NCBI GenBank assembly: GCA_016191115.1
Contig: JACPPG010000064.1
Location: forward strand, 45,262 to 109,261
From: Planctomycetia bacterium
Lineage (GTDB): Bacteria; Planctomycetota; Planctomycetia; Pirellulales; JACPPG01
Direction of reading: 5' to 3'
DNA: 64,000 nucleotides
In this document: one piece after another, positions 1 to 7,078 of the stretch
Position numbering within the stretch: the first letter of the stretch is position 1
Layout of the letters: each line of letters starts with the position of its first letter
Notes under the pieces: model-generated
What the model saw: only the letters and a program-made list of their open reading frames with translations
What the model was told of the DNA's origin: nothing
Databases searched by the model: none
Translations under genes and position numbers: made by a program

Positions 1-1
1 G

Positions 2-508
2 CACCTGGTGATGGTGGCGGGCGGAATCGGGCAGACGCCTTTCGTCGCGCTCGCGCGCGAAGCTCTTGGCCTTCGCAACTACGGCGACCCGGCGCGCAAC
101 GCGCCCGCCGTCGATCAGGTCACCCTGTGCTACGGCACGCGGAGTCGCGAGTACCTGGCGGGCGTCGCCGACTTTGAATCGCTGGGCGTGCGCGTCCTGA
201 CCAGCACCGACGATGGCACCGCCGGTCGGCACGGCCTGGTGACCGAACTCTTGGCCGACGTGCTATCCGGCTCGCCCCCGGCGTCGCGCGTCGTCTGCTG
301 CGGTCCCGAGCCCATGATGCACGCCGTGGCCGAGATGGTTTGCGCGCGCGGCATCCCGTGCGAGGTATCGCTCGAGTCGCCGATGGCGTGCGGCATCGGC
401 ATCTGCTTCAGTTGCGTGGCTCGCGTTCGCGACGACGCCGGCCGCTGGGACTACCGGCGCACATGTGTCGAAGGCCCGGTCTTCGACGCGGCGCGAATCG
501 AGTTCTAG
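2..508 (+). CDS. pyrK: Dihydroorotate dehydrogenase electron-transfer subunit (PyrK), 3' part
   Basis: The open frame enters from the left window edge, so the N-terminal FAD-binding half is missing. What remains is the NAD-binding lobe, starting with MVAGGIGQTPF, then CGPEPMM, and a C-terminal [2Fe-2S] cysteine cluster CGIGICFSC with a later Cys in RRTC. This order is typical of PyrK, the iron-sulfur flavoprotein that passes electrons from dihydroorotate dehydrogenase type 1B to NAD+ in pyrimidine synthesis. No pyrD partner is visible here; it may lie upstream. Another ferredoxin-reductase-like subunit is possible, but the cysteine pattern favours PyrK. Confidence 0.85.
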   Translation, partial: HLVMVAGGIGQTPFVALAREALGLRNYGDPARNAPAVDQVTLCYGTRSREYLAGVADFESLGVRVLTSTDDGTAGRHGLVTELLADVLSGSPPASRVVCCGPEPMMHAVAEMVCARGIPCEVSLESPMACGIGICFSCVARVRDDAGRWDYRRTCVEGPVFDAARIEF

Positions 509-526
509 CAGCCCCCGACCACGACT

Positions 527-868
527 CTATTTCGCGCTGGCGCCCAGGATCCGCTGCACCTCGGCCCCCATGCGGCCGGTGATCATCAGCGACCACAGCT
601 TCAGGTCAGCCGCGAACGACCACAGCGGGTAGTGGAACGAGGCCGGCTTGTTCTTCTCGATGCCGAAGTGGCTGATCCACGCCAGTCCGTAACCCAAAAG
701 CGGCACCGCCACCAACAGCCACCACCATTGCACGGCGACCGCCGCCACCAGAACGATCATGCCCAGGCTGGTGCCCACGAAGTGCATGATGCGCGTGGCC
801 CGCAGGCTATGCTCGCGGACGTAGAAGGGCCAGAACTCGTCGAACGATTGGATGCGATCTTGCGGCAT
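527..868 (-). CDS. DUF962 / Mpo1-like small membrane protein
   Basis: A 113-residue protein starting MPQDRIQSFDEFW. I chose this ATG because GGGAGG lies 7 bases upstream; the longer open frame runs into intergenic repeats. Features are a conserved FYVREH segment, a second His in RIMHFVGTSLG, two hydrophobic segments (about residues 30-70), and an amphipathic C-terminus ending MITGRM. This matches the DUF962 family, whose yeast member Mpo1 is a 2-hydroxy fatty acid dioxygenase. The bacterial role is not established. It is convergent with pyrK, 18 bases apart, and appears monocistronic. Confidence 0.7.
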   Translation of the reverse strand: MPQDRIQSFDEFWPFYVREHSLRATRIMHFVGTSLGMIVLVAAVAVQWWWLLVAVPLLGYGLAWISHFGIEKNKPASFHYPLWSFAADLKLWSLMITGRMGAEVQRILGASAK

Positions 869-928
869 GGCAAACCTCCCGGCGCGCGGACCCATTGTTC
901 GTAGGGCGGCATTGAGCGAACGCCCCGG

Positions 929-1021
929 TGTGCCACGGCTTGGCCGACAAGGACAAGCCGTGCCGCGATCATCTCGACAGTCCACCGCCACTTTCGCACG
1001 GCTTCTGCGAAGCCGTGGCAC
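929..1021. repeat. Inverted repeat, 'GTGCCACGGCTT' family
   Basis: GTGCCACGGCTT at 930-941 is answered by AAGCCGTGGCAC at 1010-1021. Between them lie AAGCCGTG (955-962) and the self-complementary CACGGCTTCTGCGAAGCCGTG core (997-1017). The same words recur at 27964-28110, so this is a dispersed non-coding hairpin family. Confidence 0.75.
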
Positions 1022-1106
1022 GCGCGTGACGGCCCAGGCCGCTCGCGGCCGCCGGCACATCATAATTCTTAGGGTCTGGCCGGAGCAAGGCAATTCGCCG
1101 TTTCAC

Positions 1107-1244
1107 CAGGGTCATTCTGTTTTTCAAAATGGCGAGGCGGGAAAATGGGACTGGCTCCGAGCATAAACAGCGCAAGTCCTTTCAGACGAACGTTGCGTCT
1201 CGGTGCCTGTCCCACTTTCCCGCCGGTGCGCCGCCGGCAAGCTT
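1107..1244 (+). repeat. MITE-like hairpin element, copy 1
   Basis: Copy 1 of six. It starts CAGGGTCATTCTG and ends GGCAAGCTT. Two internal arms, around 1131-1161 and 1199-1224, are imperfect reverse complements (GGGAAAATGGGACTGGCTCC against GGTGCCTGTCCCACTTTCCC), so the unit can fold into one long hairpin. Other copies lie at 9877, 16038 (reversed), 30658, 56431 and 57091. It lies in the gap between the DUF962 and glycosylase genes. Confidence 0.9.
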
Positions 1245-1357
1245 AACCGTCTTCGGATCAACATGGCGGGTCATCGGCGACGGGAGACGCCTCTTACAGC
1301 TTGATGCCCCGCGCGCCAGCAGGCGCCCGCGCCTGGTTTTGCGTACAATGCCGCTCG

Positions 1358-2005
1358 ATGAGCTCAGCAACAACCCCACGCATCGCCCGCACGCGGCCAG
1401 AATCGCCGGCGTCTCGGCGCTCCCGTTCTCTCACCGCGCTTTTGAAAGAGGTCCGCGGCTGCCGGGCCTGCGAGGGGCTGTTGCCGTTCGAGCCCCGGCC
1501 CGTGCTGCGGGCCCACCAGGCCGCGCGCGTGCTCATCGTCGGCCAGGCCCCCGGCACCCGTGTCCACCAGACCGGCATCCCCTGGAACGACCCCAGCGGC
1601 GACCGTCTCCGCCAGTGGCTGTCGATCGACCGCCAGCGGTTCTACGACGAACGGCGCTTCGCCATCGTCCCGGTCGGGTATTGCTACCCGGGCCGCGGCC
1701 CCTCGGGCGATCTGCCGCCGCGAAAGGAATGCGCGCAGCTTTGGCTGCCGCGACTGCTGGCCCAGTTGCCGCGCATCGAGCTGGTGATCCTGATCGGCCA
1801 GTACGCCCACGAGCTGTACCTGGGCGAGCGGCGCAAGAAGACGCTTACCGAAACGGTCCGCGCGTTCCGCGAATACGCGCCGCGGTACATGCCGCTGCCG
1901 CACCCGTCCCCGCGCAACCAGATGTGGCTGCGGCGCAACCCGTGGTTCGCGCGCCAGGTGGTGCCGGCGCTCCGCCGCGCGTGCCGGCGATTGGGGGTAT
2001 ATTAG
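1358..2005 (+). CDS. Uracil-DNA glycosylase superfamily protein (family-4-like, four Cys)
   Basis: A 215-residue protein. The start is MSSATTPR at 1358; the extension upstream is not conserved-looking. Motif 1 is GQAPGTRVHQTGIPWNDPSG (about 62-81) and motif 2 is PHPSPRN (181-187), the two active-site loops of the UDG fold. Cys35, Cys38, Cys109 and Cys125 match the CxxC...C-x15-C spacing of [4Fe-4S] family-4 enzymes. The likely role is removing uracil from DNA to start base-excision repair. TACAAT sits about 10 bases before the start and may be a -10 box giving a very short leader. Confidence 0.75.
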   Translation: MSSATTPRIARTRPESPASRRSRSLTALLKEVRGCRACEGLLPFEPRPVLRAHQAARVLIVGQAPGTRVHQTGIPWNDPSGDRLRQWLSIDRQRFYDERRFAIVPVGYCYPGRGPSGDLPPRKECAQLWLPRLLAQLPRIELVILIGQYAHELYLGERRKKTLTETVRAFREYAPRYMPLPHPSPRNQMWLRRNPWFARQVVPALRRACRRLGVY

Positions 2006-2061
2006 GCCGGTGCCTGAAGTCTTGTTGACGTTGATCGATTCCGCACGTTGAGATTCTCGCC

Positions 2062-3420
2062 ATGAATCGAAGAGTTATTCACAGCATCTCCGCCGTTGTC
2101 CTCTTGTCATCCTTCGCCGCCGCGCCGGTGCAGGCGCACTTCCTTTTTGTCCGCATCCTGCCGCCGGCCGAAGGGGGGCGCGCGGCCGAGGTCTACTTCA
2201 GCGAGAAGGCCGACGCCGGCGATCCGCGCTATATCGACAAGGTCGCCTCGACGCAGCTTTGGGCCCAGACCGAGCCCGGCACGTTCCGCCCGTTGGCGGT
2301 CGCGAAGGGGGCCGATCGACTGCGGGCCCACTTGCCGATCGCGGGCAGCCTGTCGGTGATCGGCGTGCTGGACTACGGCGTCTTGGCCCGGCCGCTGCAG
2401 ACGCCCTTCCTGTTGCGGCACTACCCGAAGGCCGTGGCCGGCAAGCCGGACGAAGTGAACCGCCTGCGGCCGCGCTCCGAGACGCGCCTCGAGATCGTGC
2501 CGCGCTTCGAGGACGAGCGCGTGCTGTTGACCGTGCTCCGCGACGGCCGGCCGCTGGCCGGCGCCACGATCCACACCGTCGACGTGAACCTGGTGGGCGA
2601 TGAGCTAAAAACCGACGAGCACGGGCAGGTCGCGTACACGCCGCCGTCGACCGGCGTTTACTCGCTCTACACGCCCTACGTCGACAAGACGCCCGGCGAA
2701 AAGGACGGCAAGCATTACGAGGAGATTCGCGAGTTCGCCACGCTGGCGTTCACCTGGCCCTTGGTGCGGACCGACGCCGACGCCGAGGCGGTGAAGCTTT
2801 TCGAGGACGCCCTGGCGACGCGGGCCCAGTGGAAGGATTTCCACGGCATCACGGCGCGGGTCGAGGCCGACGTCGACGGGCGGACGTTCTCGGGTCCGGT
2901 CACCGTGGCAGCCGACGGTTCGGTCGAGCTCGACGCCGAGGGCGAGCCCGTGGCCGAATGGGTCCGCGACCAGTTGGCGTCGATCGCCATGCACCGCGCG
3001 GCCGCTAGCGGCGATGCATCGAGCGGCTCGCACCCCGTGCTCCGCTTTGCCGACGATGACGACGATCACCCGCTCGGCCGCTTGCTCGAGTTCGACGGTG
3101 GGCAATTCGCCTCCAGCTACCGCGTGAAGGACAACCAGATCGCGGTCGTCAACCGCAACTTCCACGAGCAAGACATGACGATCACCGTCCTGGACAACGA
3201 GCGCAACGCGGACGGCTTCTACCTGCCGCGCAGCTACACAGTGCAATACTGGGACGCCGAGACAGGCCGCCTGGCGCGCGTGGAAAGCATCCAAGACCGC
3301 TGGCAGCGCGTCGGCAACTTCGACCTCCCAAAGAGCCACACCGTCACCACCGCCACCGACGCCGGTCTTTCGCTGCGGACGTTTTCGCTCTTCGGGCACA
3401 AGGTGGGGGAGGGCAAATGA
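2062..3420 (+). CDS. Secreted DUF4198-like protein with C-terminal DUF3386-like domain
   Basis: A 452-residue exported protein. Residues 1-25 are a signal peptide ending PVQA, so the mature chain would start with His (HFLFVRI). Residues 26-230 resemble DUF4198/CbiK-type metal-related beta domains with an LAGATI...TDEHGQV..YTPP carboxypeptidase-regulatory-like stretch. From about residue 250 (LFEDALATRAQWKDF) to the end it resembles DUF3386, with a DDDDDH acidic run near residue 330. The function is unknown; an N-terminal His after cleavage is compatible with metal binding, but that is inference. Its stop overlaps the rph fragment (ATGA). Confidence 0.6.
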   Translation: MNRRVIHSISAVVLLSSFAAAPVQAHFLFVRILPPAEGGRAAEVYFSEKADAGDPRYIDKVASTQLWAQTEPGTFRPLAVAKGADRLRAHLPIAGSLSVIGVLDYGVLARPLQTPFLLRHYPKAVAGKPDEVNRLRPRSETRLEIVPRFEDERVLLTVLRDGRPLAGATIHTVDVNLVGDELKTDEHGQVAYTPPSTGVYSLYTPYVDKTPGEKDGKHYEEIREFATLAFTWPLVRTDADAEAVKLFEDALATRAQWKDFHGITARVEADVDGRTFSGPVTVAADGSVELDAEGEPVAEWVRDQLASIAMHRAAASGDASSGSHPVLRFADDDDDHPLGRLLEFDGGQFASSYRVKDNQIAVVNRNFHEQDMTITVLDNERNADGFYLPRSYTVQYWDAETGRLARVESIQDRWQRVGNFDLPKSHTVTTATDAGLSLRTFSLFGHKVGEGK

Positions 3421-3692
3421 AAGATTCGACCGCTCGCTCAACGCTCACCCCATGCGCACCGCGGGCCGTGTGCGACCTGGCGGCACTCGGCGAGCGAACG
3501 ATCACGGTCGATTGCGACGTGCTCGAAGCCGACGGCGGCACGCGCACCGCTTCGATCACCGGCGCCTTCATCGCGCTAGCGGACGCGATCCACGCGATTC
3601 GCGACCTGCCCGACCCGAACCGTGCGGGGGCGTTCTCGCTCGCCTGGTTGAGCTTCGCCGGGTGGCTGTCGCCGTGGAATCTGCCACGATGA
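3417..3692 (+). pseudogene. rph: Internal fragment of RNase PH (rph)
   Basis: A 91-codon frame starting in the ATGA overlap with the preceding gene. Residues about 17-57 read RAV.DLAALGERTITVDCDVLEADGGTRTASITGAF.ALADA, which is the central signature of ribonuclease PH. Full-length RNase PH is about 240 residues. The N-terminal hundred residues and everything after about residue 57 are absent, and the tail (AWLSFAGWLSPWNLPR) does not look like RNase PH. I read this as a recombined remnant, not a working 3' tRNA-processing enzyme. It may still be translated because it is coupled to the upstream stop. Confidence 0.65.
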
Positions 3693-3773
3693 CTGTGAAG
3701 GCCGGTCGGACGCGACCTTTCTTCGCCGTCACGCGCGCGGTAGACTTGGCAGGGAAGTCATCTTGCGCAGGGG

Positions 3774-3804
3774 AAGACCCAGGGGGTTGCCACCCCTGGG
3801 CTTG
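3774..3804. repeat. Hairpin repeat, 'CCCAGGGG-TGGCA' family, copy 1
   Basis: CCCAGGGGG (3778-3786) pairs with CCCCTGGG (3793-3800) inside an AAG...CTT frame. Near-identical hairpins lie at 5535-5562 and 6733-6760. This copy is in the leader of the mutase gene. Confidence 0.75.
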
Positions 3805-3858
3805 GCTTCGGCACGGTGGTTGGCCAGGGACCGCTTTGTACATAAGAGCATTCGCCGT

Positions 3859-5502
3859 ATGGTCACTGATGCCAAACTCACCGCCCGCGAGGCTTGCGAG
3901 CAAGCCGTCGAAGCGGCGCCCGAGCGCGACACGAGTCTGACCACGATCAGCGGCGCCTCGGTCGAGCCGGTGTACGTGCCGGACGAGCCCACCGAGCGCT
4001 ACGAGCGCGACAGCGGCTACCCCGGCCAGTACCCGTTCACCCGCGGCATTCATGCCAACATGTACCGCGGCCGGCTGTGGACCATGCGGCAGTTCGCCGG
4101 TTTCGGCACGCCCGAGGAAACCAACGCCCGCTTCCATTTCCTGTTGGAAAAGGGTCAGACCGGGCTGAGCACCGCCTTCGATCTGCCCACGCTGATGGGC
4201 CTGGACAGCGACCATCCGAACTCTTTGGGCGAGGTGGGGCGGCTGGGCGTGGCCGTCGACACGGTCGCGGATTTCGAGCGGCTGTACGCCGGCATCAACT
4301 TGGGCGACGTGTCGGTGTCGATGACGATCAACGCGCCGGCCGCCATCATCCTGGCGTTTTATCTGGCCACGGCCCACCGGCAGGGCGTCGCCTGGTCGAA
4401 GCTGCGCGGCACATTGCAAAACGACATCTTGAAGGAATACCATGCGCAGAACGAGTTCGTTTACCCGCCGCGCGAGAGCGTGCGGCTGGTCATCGACACG
4501 ATCGAGTTCTGCACGCGCGAGGTGCCGCAGTTCAACCCGGTGTCGATATCCGGCTACCACATCCGCGAAGCGGGGAGCACCGCCGCCGAGGAGCTGGCCT
4601 TTACGTTGGTGGACGGCTTCCACTACGTCGAGGAGACGCTCAAGCGCGGGCTGGCGGTGGACGACTTCGTGCCGCGGCTGTCGTTCTTCTTCAACGCGCA
4701 CAGCGATTTTTTCGAGGAGATCGCCAAGTACCGGGCGGCCCGTCGCATCTGGGCCCGCCACCTGCGCGAACGGTACGGGGCCCGCGAGCCGCGCAGTGGG
4801 GCGCTACGGTTCCACGCCCAGACGTCCGGCGTGAGCTTGCAGGCGCAGCAACCCGAAGTGAACGTGGTCCGCGTGGCGTACCAGGCGCTGGCGGCAGTGC
4901 TGGGGGGCTGCCAGTCGCTGCACACCAACAGCCGCGACGAGACGCTGTCGCTGCCGACCGAAGAAGCGGTGACGATCGCCCTGCGCACCCAGCAAGTGCT
5001 GGCGTTCGAGACGGGTGTCGTCAACTCGGTCGATCCGCTGGGCGGGAGCTATCAGGTCGAGGCAATGACCGATCGCATGGAGGCCGAAGCCGAGGAGATC
5101 TTCGCCGAGATCGCCCGCGGCGGTGGCGTCATCCGCTCGATCGAAGGGGGTTACTTCCGCCGCCGCATCGCGGAGAGCGCCTTTCGCTTCCAGAGCGAAG
5201 TCGACGCCGGGCGGAAGCTGCTGGTGGGCGTGAACGCCTTCGTCGAGCCGGAAGAGTTGAAGATTCCCACACTCGAGATCGACTACGAGATCGAGCGGAA
5301 GCAGAAGGCGAATCTGGCGCGGGTGAAGTCGCAGCGCGACGCGGCGGCTGTCGCCGCGGCGCTCGATCGCGTCCGCCGCACGGCGGCCAGTGAAGAGAAT
5401 ATTATGCCGGCGCTCGTCCACGCCGCCGAGTCGCACGTGAGCCTGGGCGAGATGGTAGCCGCCATGGCCGAGGTGTTTGGCCGCTACCAGCCGGGAGTGT
5501 AA
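3859..5502 (+). CDS. B12-dependent acyl-CoA mutase large subunit (methylmalonyl-CoA mutase type)
   Basis: A 547-residue catalytic (TIM-barrel) subunit without the B12 domain. I start at MVTDAKLT because upstream codons run through a hairpin repeat. Family landmarks are NMYRGRLWTMRQFAGFG, GLSTAFDLPT, GTLQNDILKEY, YPPRESVRL, SISGYHIREAG (catalytic His) and QSLHTNS.DE. The Tyr in NMY and the Arg in SVRL fall where methylmalonyl-CoA mutase contacts its substrate, which favours a dicarboxyl substrate; this comes from remembered alignments. The partner B12 subunit is the next gene, as in split (archaeal-like) mutases. No meaB/argK chaperone or epimerase is in the window. Confidence 0.85.
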   Translation: MVTDAKLTAREACEQAVEAAPERDTSLTTISGASVEPVYVPDEPTERYERDSGYPGQYPFTRGIHANMYRGRLWTMRQFAGFGTPEETNARFHFLLEKGQTGLSTAFDLPTLMGLDSDHPNSLGEVGRLGVAVDTVADFERLYAGINLGDVSVSMTINAPAAIILAFYLATAHRQGVAWSKLRGTLQNDILKEYHAQNEFVYPPRESVRLVIDTIEFCTREVPQFNPVSISGYHIREAGSTAAEELAFTLVDGFHYVEETLKRGLAVDDFVPRLSFFFNAHSDFFEEIAKYRAARRIWARHLRERYGAREPRSGALRFHAQTSGVSLQAQQPEVNVVRVAYQALAAVLGGCQSLHTNSRDETLSLPTEEAVTIALRTQQVLAFETGVVNSVDPLGGSYQVEAMTDRMEAEAEEIFAEIARGGGVIRSIEGGYFRRRIAESAFRFQSEVDAGRKLLVGVNAFVEPEELKIPTLEIDYEIERKQKANLARVKSQRDAAAVAAALDRVRRTAASEENIMPALVHAAESHVSLGEMVAAMAEVFGRYQPGV

Positions 5503-5534
5503 ATCGTGATCTAATCCCCGCGATTCCGCTTGCG

Positions 5535-5562
5535 AAGCCCACGGGTGGCAACCCGTGGGCTT
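5535..5562. repeat. Perfect 12-bp hairpin between the mutase subunit genes
   Basis: AAGCCCACGGGT (5535-5546), loop GGCA, ACCCGTGGGCTT (5551-5562). It is a perfect stem in the 108-base gap between the large and B12 subunit genes. No T-run follows, so it is not a standard terminator. It belongs to the family also present at 3774 and 6733 and could set the relative expression of the two subunits. Confidence 0.85.
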
Positions 5563-5610
5563 GGAACGATTCGATCCGATTTCCTGATTCGCGCTGAATC
5601 CCCCACATCC

Positions 5611-6057
5611 ATGCCTCCTACCCGCCCCATCCGCGTCGTGTTGGCCAAGGTGGGGCTGGACGGCCACGATCGCGGGATTCAGGTCGTCGCCCGGGCGCTG
5701 CGCGACGCCGGCATGGAGGTGATCTATACGGGACTTTGGCAGACGCCCGATGCCGTCGTCCGCGCGGTTGAGGACGAGGACGCCGACGTGGTCGGCGTGA
5801 GCCTGCTCTCAGGCGCCCATACCACGCTCGTGCCCGTCTTGATCGATGGGCTGCGTGCCAAGGGGCTCGGCCGCGTTCAAGTGATCGTCGGGGGGATTAT
5901 TCCGGCGGGCGACGTGCCCGCGCTTTTGGCGTTGGGCGTGGCCAAGGTCTTCACGCCGGGGGCCGGGCTGACCGAGATCGCCCAGTTTATTCGCGGCGCG
6001 GTAGAGCGATCGCGCGGTGCTGGCGGGCCGTCGCCGACGCCCGCACGAGCGCCATGA
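5611..6057 (+). CDS. Cobalamin-binding subunit of acyl-CoA mutase
   Basis: A 148-residue B12-binding domain protein beginning MPPTRPIRVVLAKVGLDGHD. The DxHxxG motif is Asp17-x-His19-x-x-Gly22, His19 being the lower axial cobalt ligand. GVSLLSGAH and VGGIIPAGD follow in family order. It supplies adenosylcobalamin to the large subunit encoded just upstream. The length matches stand-alone small subunits of split methylmalonyl-CoA mutases. The last 71 bases overlap the 3' end of a minus-strand hypothetical gene, and the tail after about residue 130 (Gly/Pro/Ala rich) is not conserved-looking. Confidence 0.9.
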   Translation: MPPTRPIRVVLAKVGLDGHDRGIQVVARALRDAGMEVIYTGLWQTPDAVVRAVEDEDADVVGVSLLSGAHTTLVPVLIDGLRAKGLGRVQVIVGGIIPAGDVPALLALGVAKVFTPGAGLTEIAQFIRGAVERSRGAGGPSPTPARAP

Positions 6058-6454
6058 TTGCCCCGCGAATGCCGGGCGACAGCGTCCGCCAGGCCTGCGT
6101 GACGCTGGTGATCTCGGCCGATAGTTCGGCGTCGGCCGTTCGGTCGCCGCTCGATTCCTGCTCGGCGATCACCGTCGGTAGCGCCGCGTCGTGGCGCTGC
6201 GCGAGCGGTCCTGGCGCGCCATCGGCAGGCTTTAGCGCGCACGGCAGCGCGCGACGCACGCCGGCCCGCTTGCCAGCGGACTGCTCGGCGCCCGGCTTGG
6301 TCTGAAAGATCCGCGTCGACCCGTCGGTCGACACGACGCGCCACAATTCACGCGGCTCACTGTCGGATGAGTCCAACAGCGTCTGCGACTCCGACGGCGC
6401 GTCGAGACTATCGACTGGCGGTTCAGCGTCCAGGAGGCGTGATTCTTTGACCAT
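5987..6454 (-). CDS. Hypothetical protein
   Basis: A 155-residue frame from MVKESRLLDAEPPVD. It has an acidic, low-complexity N-terminus, a central ELWRVVSTDGSTRIF segment, and a C-terminal helix-like AWRTLSPGIRGAIMALVRASA. That last pattern (W..L...IR.AI..LV.A) resembles small planctomycete hypothetical proteins I remember, but I cannot name a family. It overlaps the 3' end of the B12 subunit gene convergently by 71 bases, which lowers confidence. No ribosome-binding site is obvious. Confidence 0.4.
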   Translation of the reverse strand: MVKESRLLDAEPPVDSLDAPSESQTLLDSSDSEPRELWRVVSTDGSTRIFQTKPGAEQSAGKRAGVRRALPCALKPADGAPGPLAQRHDAALPTVIAEQESSGDRTADAELSAEITSVTQAWRTLSPGIRGAIMALVRASATARQHRAIALPRRE

Positions 6455-7078
6455 GGAGATATATGACCGACGCGCGCTCGGCAACGAGCGCGGCTTTCAG
6501 GGCAGATACAAGCGAGCGCACGCCGTCTGTCGAGCGCCCGAATGGATTCGATGCCGCGTTAAGACACGTAGTTCAACCTGTAATGGGCTATCGGCCGGAA
6601 GTATTCGGGTCACCCACGTTTTCCAGATATTTCCGATCTTGCCTGGATTGCTGGACGCGCGGGCGCGCCGTCACGTGAACGACAGCGCGCCCGCTTTGAC
6701 GCGAATGTGGCGGACAACCATATGCGCTAGCCAAGCCCAGGGGTGGCAACCCCTGGGCTTCGCGAAGCGGATGGCGGCGTTGAACGGAGCGCGCGATCGC
6801 GTTCCCACGACGACTGGCAATTACCGGCCTGCCGATGGCGTGGCCGGCCTAGAGCGTTTCACCTAAGTTGTCGCCCATGCGGCAGTTGGCGAGCGTACGT
6901 ACTCCCGCGCGCTGCGCCGCCACAATTGACCAATCGCCAGGGGACCAGTACGATGACGGGCGTCGGGCCAAAAAGCGTGACCCCGGCACGACTTCGGGCG
7001 GCTCAATTGCGTGCGTGGTCGCCCGTCTCGGCTCTTCAGGACCACTCGTCCCAGCGCACACGGAGGCAATTGGCGGCG
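6455..7078. other. Non-coding leader upstream of thiC
   Basis: I see no convincing gene here. The stretch holds the hairpin repeat at 6733-6760 and a GGAGG at 7061-7065. I looked for thiamin pyrophosphate riboswitch hallmarks (CTGAGA and ACCTGA-type boxes) and did not find them, although thiC is commonly TPP-controlled. Confidence 0.5.
6733..6760. repeat. Perfect 12-bp hairpin, copy 3
   Basis: AAGCCCAGGGGT (6733-6744), loop GGCA, ACCCCTGGGCTT (6749-6760). It has the same loop and almost the same stem as 5535-5562, and lies about 320 bases upstream of thiC. Confidence 0.85.

Noticed and set aside
1129..1357. Short proteins encoded by the hairpin element (CLSHFPAGAPPASL and similar)
   Set aside because: The same peptide fragments appear wherever the element occurs, joined to unrelated sequence, so they are repeat-derived and not genes.
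2605..3441. Minus-strand frame opposite the DUF4198-like gene
   Set aside because: No motif and no ribosome-binding site. The + strand product has a signal peptide and domain similarity.
6455..7078. TPP riboswitch before thiC
   Set aside because: The characteristic conserved boxes were not found by eye; recorded instead as an absence to be tested.
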